Below, in pieces: positions 6,843-10,829 of a DNA stretch of 10,829 nucleotides (position 1 is the stretch's first letter; each line of letters opens with the position of its first letter). Below the pieces are notes generated by a model that was not told the origin of the DNA, did not search any database, and saw nothing but the letters and a program-made list of their open reading frames with translations. The stretch is from Patescibacteria group bacterium (GTDB lineage: Bacteria > Patescibacteriota > Minisyncoccia > UBA6257 > 02-FULL-45-10c). The stretch is from assembly GCA_018896875.1 (NCBI GenBank), contig JAHILT010000044.1, forward strand, positions 1 through 10,829. The letters are read 5' to 3'. The position numbers were made by a program, and so were the translations under genes.

Positions 6843-7835
6843 ATGATAAATATCAAAATGTATAAAGGAATAATAATTAAATTAAACGGGCCAAAAAAAA
6901 TAAAGTTTGAAAAGACTGTTGTTGACGACAAGAATTTAGAGCCTTCAGAAATAATAGCAAAAACAATATTCACTGCAATTTCTCCAGGAACAGAAACTGC
7001 CGCATATATAGGCGCCACCCCCTTAAGACCAGGGCCAATCTATCCTCGCCTCTTAGGTTATTGCAACGTAGGAAAAATAATTAAAAAAGGATCTCTAATA
7101 AAAGACATTAAGATTGGGGATACTGTATTAACCCTAGAATCTCATCGCAGTATTTATAAAATTCCCGCTAAGGATATTGTATCTATAATTCCTAAAAATT
7201 TAGATCCTAAAAAAGCAGCACTTGCCTATCTCTATAATTTAGGCGTTGTTTCTTTAGAAAATTTTAAAATAAATAAAAAATCTGGAATAGCCATAATCGG
7301 ATTGGGCGCTATTGGCTTAGCAACAATAGAAATGGCGAAAGCCTTAGGATATAAAAATATATACGCTTTTTCTAATAGTAAAGAAAAACTGACTTTGGCT
7401 AAAAAAATAGGCGCTAATTTTATTTATTCTAAAAATACAGAAATAGAAAAAATCGTTTCTTTAATCATAACAACATCAAATTCTTGGAATGATTGGAAAT
7501 TAGCCCTTAAAATTACCAAAAAAAATGGATATATGGCGATTCTTAGCTTCCCCGGAAGAGGAAACGCTCTACCGAAATTTAATCCATTAGAATCAAAGTA
7601 TTTTTACGATAAAAATTTGACCATAGCATCCGTCGGTCATTCCCGCAACAAAAATCCAGAACAAACAATAAGAAATAACTGTAAAAAAATACTAAAATTG
7701 ATGTCTGCTAAAAAAATTCTTCCCGAAAAACTAATAAGCGGGATATATGATTATCATAAAATTGAAAAAGCTTATAAAAAAATATTGAATCGCGATCAAA
7801 AAACCACAACCTTTATACTAAAATGGCCAAAATAA
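6843..7835 (+). CDS. Zinc-less MDR-family dehydrogenase
   Basis: A 330-residue medium-chain dehydrogenase/reductase. The N-terminal GroES-like part has SPGTETAAYIG at 47-57, where zinc-dependent alcohol dehydrogenases carry their catalytic cysteine, so this is the SxGTE branch (BchC-like and sugar-linked members). GDTV (92-95) and H101 in ESHRS also fit that branch. The NAD(P)-binding Rossmann domain starts with IAIIGLGAIGLATIEMAKALG (149-169), with the GxGxxG at 153-158. No structural-zinc cysteine cluster is seen. The ATG at 6843 gives MINIKMYKGI; the ATG at 6858 (MYKGIII) begins where relatives usually start and is an equal alternative. Neither has a Shine-Dalgarno. It overlaps the Gfo/Idh gene by 13 bases. 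In other bacteria, as I recall, this pair is fused as one two-domain oxidoreductase in polysaccharide clusters. Substrate is probably a nucleotide sugar or derivative (inference). Confidence 0.82.
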   Translation: MINIKMYKGIIIKLNGPKKIKFEKTVVDDKNLEPSEIIAKTIFTAISPGTETAAYIGATPLRPGPIYPRLLGYCNVGKIIKKGSLIKDIKIGDTVLTLESHRSIYKIPAKDIVSIIPKNLDPKKAALAYLYNLGVVSLENFKINKKSGIAIIGLGAIGLATIEMAKALGYKNIYAFSNSKEKLTLAKKIGANFIYSKNTEIEKIVSLIITTSNSWNDWKLALKITKKNGYMAILSFPGRGNALPKFNPLESKYFYDKNLTIASVGHSRNKNPEQTIRNNCKKILKLMSAKKILPEKLISGIYDYHKIEKAYKKILNRDQKTTTFILKWPK

Positions 7836-8875
7836 TAAAAGCAGCGGTAATCGGTTGCGGACGCATAGGCGCATTTACCACCCCAGAAACAAGAAAAGAA
7901 TTATTGCCAGTTTATTTGCCCGTAAATCACTGCGAAGCCATTACAACAATGCCTGGCATAAAATTAATATCCGTCTGCGACACAGATAAACAATCTGTCT
8001 TAAAGGCAGCCAAGTTTTATGGCGTTAAAAATACCTATACTGATTATAAAAAAATGATTCTAAAAGAAAGACCCGATATAGTTACAATCGCCACAAGAAC
8101 CAAAGACAGGCCAAAAATAATAATGTTTGCAGCGCAAAATGGCGTAAAAGGAATTTATGCTGAAAAACCATTAAGCCGAAGCGTATCAGAAGCAGAAACG
8201 GCTTTAAAATCCGTCAGTCAAAACAATGCTATTATTTCATACGGAACAATGAGGCGATACATAGATATTTATCGCTATGCTAAAAAAATAATCAAATCAG
8301 GAAAAATAGGCAAACTTCAACAAATAATTGTTGAATTCGGCAAAAGTCCGTTAATGTGGACTCATCCTCACTCTATTGATTTAATAATATTTTTTAGCGA
8401 AAATGCCGATATAGATTATGTTCAAGCACGCGCAGAAATAGACAAAAAAGATATTTCCAAAAACAAAATAGATGCCGACCCAATTATTGAATCTGGAATT
8501 ATAAAATTTAAAAATGGCGTTTCAGCTATTATTACCGAGGCTAACGGTCAGAATATAAAACTTATTTGCGAAAAAGGAGAAATATTAATAGCTCAAAACG
8601 GAAAATTCTTGGAGCTAATATCTAAAAATAACAAACGCTTAATTAAAAAAATCAAAAAAGGAAAATTAAGCGGAACACAAATTGCCATAAATGAAATAAA
8701 AAACAATATTTTAAATAATAAGCCACTAGGCATATCCCCGTCTGAAATACTGAACGGACAAAAAATAATTACAGCACTAGCCAGCTCTGCCGCCAATAAT
8801 AGCCAAAAAATAAAAATATCCGATATAAACAAGAATTTATCTATAACCGGGAAAATTAATAATCTTTACGCTTGA
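7823..8875 (+). CDS. Gfo/Idh/MocA-family oxidoreductase
   Basis: A 350-residue NAD(P)-dependent sugar oxidoreductase. The dinucleotide-binding glycine motif is AAVIGCGRIG at 7-16. The family signature EKP is at 114-116 (GIYAEKPLSRS), and HPHSIDL (181-187) supplies the H183xxD186 pair usual in the active site. The C-terminal domain is shorter on recognisable motifs but full length. The ATG at 7823 lies within the last codons of the MDR gene (AAATGGCCAAAATAA), giving a 13-base overlap and likely translational coupling, so the two products probably act on one substrate or pathway. It ends with TGA, which shows that TGA is a stop in this genome. Family members act on free sugars, inositols or nucleotide sugars; here a nucleotide-sugar role is the contextual inference. 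Confidence 0.87.
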   Translation: MAKIIKAAVIGCGRIGAFTTPETRKELLPVYLPVNHCEAITTMPGIKLISVCDTDKQSVLKAAKFYGVKNTYTDYKKMILKERPDIVTIATRTKDRPKIIMFAAQNGVKGIYAEKPLSRSVSEAETALKSVSQNNAIISYGTMRRYIDIYRYAKKIIKSGKIGKLQQIIVEFGKSPLMWTHPHSIDLIIFFSENADIDYVQARAEIDKKDISKNKIDADPIIESGIIKFKNGVSAIITEANGQNIKLICEKGEILIAQNGKFLELISKNNKRLIKKIKKGKLSGTQIAINEIKNNILNNKPLGISPSEILNGQKIITALASSAANNSQKIKISDINKNLSITGKINNLYA

Positions 8876-8936
8876 ACTGCTCGTATGTCATTTTTAACCC
8901 ATCAACAAGTTTTGAAAAAAGAGTATTAATAAATTG
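8856..8936 (-). pseudogene. Possible 3' remnant of an SDR sugar epimerase/dehydratase gene
   Basis: On the minus strand a frame between stops at 8939-8937 and 8858-8856 reads FSKLVDGLKMTYEQFKRK in its core, 26 codons in all. The pattern resembles the C-terminal end of NDP-sugar epimerases/dehydratases of the SDR family (roughly 'sleeGLkxTYeWfk'). Nothing upstream continues the protein, because a stop and then very AT-rich DNA follow. It overlaps the 3' end of the Gfo/Idh gene by 20 bases in antisense, as a convergent neighbour would. The stretch is richer in G and C than the DNA just after it. The match is by eye and short, so chance is a real possibility. Confidence 0.3.
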
Positions 8937-8947
8937 TTATTTTAAGG

Positions 8948-8953
8948 TATAAT
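8948..8953 (+). promoter_or_regulatory. Putative -10 box for the FkbM-like gene
   Basis: TATAAT in the context AAGGTATAATTTATA, 31 bases upstream of the ATG at 8985. No good -35 sits at 16-18 bases: ATTAAT is at 8925-8930, while TTGTTA at 8934 is too near and TTGAAA at 8912 too far. The gap of 109 bases after the Gfo/Idh gene suggests this gene has its own transcript. Confidence 0.35.
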
Positions 8954-8984
8954 TTATATTTAAGTTAAAAATAAATCTATTAAG

Positions 8985-9866
8985 ATGGAACAAAACACTA
9001 TCGCTAAAAAACAAGATAATCTTTGGCTCTCTTTATATGAAAAAAATGTTTTTTCCCAAAACGGAGAAGACGGAATTTTAGAAAAAATTTTTCAAGTCTT
9101 AAGGGTTGAAAAAGGTTTATGTGTAGAATTTGGGGCTTGGAACGGAAAACACCTGAGTAATACTTACGACCTTATAGAAAATAAGAGGTGGTCGGCTATT
9201 TTAATCGAAGCAGACAAAACCAAATTTAAAGAGCTTGCTGATAATTTTTGCGGGAATAATAAGGTTACTTGCATAAACAGTCTAGTGGGTTTTGACAATG
9301 ATAATAATATTGAACAAATATTAAGAAAAAAGTCCGTGCCAATTAATTTTGATTTCATCAGTATAGATATCGATGGCAATGATTACTATATTTGGGAAAG
9401 CATGAAAGAATATAGGCCAAAAGTTGTAGCGATTGAGTTCAATCCAACTATTCCTCCAAATGTGGAATATGCACAAAAGAAAGATATGAGCGTAAGCCAA
9501 GGAAGCTCTCTTAAGTCTATGTACCTCTTGGGAAAAAATAAAGGATATGAACTTATTGCAACAACACTGGTTAATGCTTTATTTGTGGATGAAAAGTACT
9601 TTAACTTGTTTGACATTAAAAATAATACTCCGGAAGTTCTTCAATCGCATAAAGATTACCTGACTGGCATTTTTCAGCTTTACGATGGAACTTTAATGCT
9701 CTATGGCTACGATAAATTGCTTTGGCATAATAAAATTAAAATTAGGGACAAAGATATCCAAATATTGCCTCGATTCTTTAGAAAATTTCCCGGCTTCATG
9801 AATCCAACAACTTCTTTCTTTTTCAAATTATGGAGAAAAATGATAAAAATTTTTGAGAAAGTCTAG
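8985..9866 (+). CDS. FkbM-like methyltransferase-fold protein
   Basis: A 293-residue protein that opens with SQNGEDGILEKIF (24-36), a signature I associate with FkbM-like proteins of polysaccharide clusters. A SAM-type Rossmann core follows: LCVEFGAWNGKHLSNT (45-60, motif I), ILIEAD (72-77, acidic residue after strand 2), DFISIDIDGNDYYIWESM (123-140) and VVAIEFNPTIP (147-157). FkbM-type enzymes methylate sugar or macrolide hydroxyls, so O-methylation of a surface sugar is the best guess. The C-terminal part beyond 215 is unassigned and ends in a basic, hydrophobic tail (FFFKLWRKMIKIFEKV). No Shine-Dalgarno precedes the ATG. It is transcribed towards the GT10 gene, with only 25 bases between the two stops. 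Confidence 0.75.
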   Translation: MEQNTIAKKQDNLWLSLYEKNVFSQNGEDGILEKIFQVLRVEKGLCVEFGAWNGKHLSNTYDLIENKRWSAILIEADKTKFKELADNFCGNNKVTCINSLVGFDNDNNIEQILRKKSVPINFDFISIDIDGNDYYIWESMKEYRPKVVAIEFNPTIPPNVEYAQKKDMSVSQGSSLKSMYLLGKNKGYELIATTLVNALFVDEKYFNLFDIKNNTPEVLQSHKDYLTGIFQLYDGTLMLYGYDKLLWHNKIKIRDKDIQILPRFFRKFPGFMNPTTSFFFKLWRKMIKIFEKV

Positions 9867-9891
9867 TGTGAAAATAATTTCTTAAACGTTT

Positions 9892-10485
9892 TTAAAGCCC
9901 AAAAAATCTACGGCTTATTCTGTTAAAAAGATTAGGCTTTGGTGGTATTTCTGGATTTATAGTAATCAACTTTTTTTCTACCGAAAGCCCCTCGTTAGAT
10001 TTAAATATTGTTTCGCATAAAAAAGGAAATATATTGTATTTTTCTAAAATCAATTCTCTGGATTTTTTAATAAAATCCATATTTTTTTCGTAAACATTAT
10101 TTTCCAAACATTTTTCTATTATTTCTATAGAACCCCGAACATCATTAATATCTATGGCTTGAAGTGATCCAATCGGAAAATAATCATTAACATTTGGGCA
10201 ACCATAATAAAACGGATAAGAACCAGCTAAAAAAGCATCTATTAATTTTTCTGAGTAATAATCAGGATAAGAAATATTTTCCAAGGCTATATGATATTTG
10301 TAGGGTGCTATCACATCCCATTTGTCGGCAAAATTATTAATACCGCGGCCATAAACATCCAACCCGTCTTTAAAATATTTTTTTAATTCCTCAGTAAAAC
10401 GAAGGCGATTAATATGCCCTGGAGTACTTTTTTTACCAGAACTAATAACAGAAATAAGTTTGGTTTTAGGAAGGGGCAAACTCAT
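9892..10485 (-). CDS. GT10 glycosyltransferase, C-terminal donor-binding half (frameshifted)
   Basis: From ATG 10485 this frame gives 197 residues, but it is open further upstream without a stop into the (AG)11 tract (codons read ...ESTKSYDELKA before the M), so the ATG is probably not a true start. It is the C-terminal domain of a family 10 glycosyltransferase (alpha-1,3/4-fucosyltransferase family). KTKLISVISSGKKSTPGH (7-24) and DVYGRG (43-48) precede the signature PYKYHIALEN (61-70), and YYSEKLIDAFLAGSYPFYYG (76-95) follows. These residues bind the GDP-sugar. The N-terminal half is encoded immediately upstream in another frame (10508-10829). Read together they give one enzyme of ordinary architecture, interrupted only at the repeat. 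No Shine-Dalgarno precedes ATG 10485, so independent translation is doubtful. Confidence 0.85.
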   Translation of the reverse strand: MSLPLPKTKLISVISSGKKSTPGHINRLRFTEELKKYFKDGLDVYGRGINNFADKWDVIAPYKYHIALENISYPDYYSEKLIDAFLAGSYPFYYGCPNVNDYFPIGSLQAIDINDVRGSIEIIEKCLENNVYEKNMDFIKKSRELILEKYNIFPFLCETIFKSNEGLSVEKKLITINPEIPPKPNLFNRISRRFFGL

Positions 10486-10507
10486 TGCTTTTAACTCATC
10501 GTAACTT

Positions 10508-10829
10508 TTAGTACTCTCTCTCTCTCTCTCTCTCTAAAGTTGACTTACTTCCCAGTACAAAACGACGACCAACCATCCACGGATGGGTTTGCATATAAAC
10601 AACATTCTCATGTTTGATATTCCTTTGACAAGTAATAATCATATGAAATTGATCTAAAAATTCCTGATTATATTTCTTGATAGTTGGCGGCTCATTTGTA
10701 ATTAAAATTGTGCGATCTTTCGGACAATTAGCCGTTTCAACCCTTTTAAGCCCATCGTAAACTACCCACCAATCACATTCCTTAACGTCATCATTAATAT
10801 AAAACATGAGAATGTTGTTTATATGCAAA
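10508..10829 (-). CDS. GT10 glycosyltransferase, N-terminal half (truncated at AG tract; 5' end beyond window)
   Basis: The frame is open from the right window edge to TAA at 10510-10508. It contains CDWWVVYDGL, TILITNEPP and THPWMVG, in the order of the N-terminal acceptor-side domain of bacterial GT10 enzymes. It then runs into the dinucleotide tract as ...STLEREREREY and stops. The only upstream initiation codon in the window is a TTG at 10828, and the first ATG is at 10807, so the real start is probably outside. The first residues (LHINNILM) are encoded by an inverted copy of the gene's own later segment and may be artefactual. With the current 11 AG units the product would be a domain without the GDP-sugar site, hence inactive. 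With 9 or 12 units it would continue into the frame of the C-terminal half. Confidence 0.8.
   Translation of the reverse strand, partial: LHINNILMFYINDDVKECDWWVVYDGLKRVETANCPKDRTILITNEPPTIKKYNQEFLDQFHMIITCQRNIKHENVVYMQTHPWMVGRRFVLGSKSTLEREREREY
10514..10535. repeat. (AG)11 dinucleotide microsatellite inside the GT10 gene
   Basis: Eleven uninterrupted CT units on the plus strand, AG in the coding sense. The codons around it read TTA, then alternating GAG and AGA, then TAC TAA. In the coding sense the frame entering is TT+(AG)n. The downstream GT10 frame is met only when n is a multiple of 3, so n=9 or 12 is in frame, n=11 stops at TAA 10510-10508, and n=10 stops at a TAA a few codons later (10482-10480 region). 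In frame, the tract encodes a short Glu-Arg run between the two domains, a place likely to tolerate length change. Confidence 0.92.
10588..10829. repeat. 34-bp inverted repeat reaching the window edge
   Basis: The 34 bases at 10588-10621 recur in reverse complement at 10829-10796 with a single mismatch. The first 28 bases are identical (beginning TTTGCATATAAACAACATT). The arms are 174 bases apart. The inner arm encodes the KHENVVYMQT part of the GT10 N-terminal domain in its proper frame. The outer arm, read in the same gene direction, gives LHINNILMFYI. The repeat is cut by the window end and could be longer. Confidence 0.85.

Noticed and set aside
6292..7018. Small open frames overlapping the GT-C gene and the start of the MDR gene
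   Set aside because: They are shadows in other frames of strongly coding sequence.
8873..8875. Recoded TGA (as in some candidate phyla)
   Set aside because: TGA ends the Gfo/Idh gene at the expected family length, and tryptophan is encoded by TGG throughout.
9881..9897. CTTAAACGTTTTTAAAG as a shared terminator between the convergent FkbM-like and GT10 genes
   Set aside because: The stem is short, AU-only apart from its ends, and bulged; not convincing as an intrinsic terminator.

Overview
AT-rich window from a bacterial surface-glycan locus. The base composition, the compact overlapping genes, the near absence of Shine-Dalgarno sequences and one intergenic palindrome (GAGCGAAGCGAAGG core) would fit a Patescibacteria/CPR-type genome. 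That placement is inference, because no taxonomic marker gene lies here. TGA is used as a normal stop (Gfo/Idh-type gene, 8873-8875), so the code appears standard.

Layout. (1) 1-1480, minus: a B12-binding radical SAM enzyme whose C-terminus runs off the left edge. (2) 1481-1786: an intergenic stretch holding a nested inverted-repeat (MITE/REP-like) element of about 148 bp. (3) 1787-6782, minus: five tightly packed genes read right to left. They are a GT-C membrane glycosyltransferase, a methyltransferase-GT2 fusion, two stand-alone class I methyltransferases and a polyprenyl-phosphate-sugar-synthase-like GT2. (4) 6843-8875, plus, divergent: a Zn-less MDR dehydrogenase overlapping a Gfo/Idh/MocA oxidoreductase. 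(5) 8985-9866, plus: an FkbM-like methyltransferase-fold protein, just after a 26-codon antisense stretch that looks like the tail of a lost SDR sugar-epimerase gene. (6) 9892-10829, minus: a family 10 (fucosyltransferase-like) glycosyltransferase gene split in two reading frames exactly at an (AG)11 dinucleotide tract.

How the genes fit together (inference from families). A GT2 of the dolichol-phosphate-mannose-synthase type loads a sugar on a polyprenyl phosphate. The GT-C enzyme could use that lipid-linked sugar outside the membrane. The methyltransferases would decorate or cap sugars, and the MDR plus Gfo/Idh pair would oxidise or reduce a sugar precursor. The GT10 enzyme would add a terminal sugar, possibly fucose.

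The most striking point is the GT10 gene. With 11 AG units (also with 10) the protein is truncated between its two domains. With 9 or 12 units the frame runs through to the complete enzyme. This has the form of a slipped-strand ON/OFF contingency switch for a surface-glycan enzyme. A sequencing error or a fixed pseudogene remains possible. The window also ends inside a 34-bp inverted repeat of this same gene, which may mark an assembly or amplification artefact.
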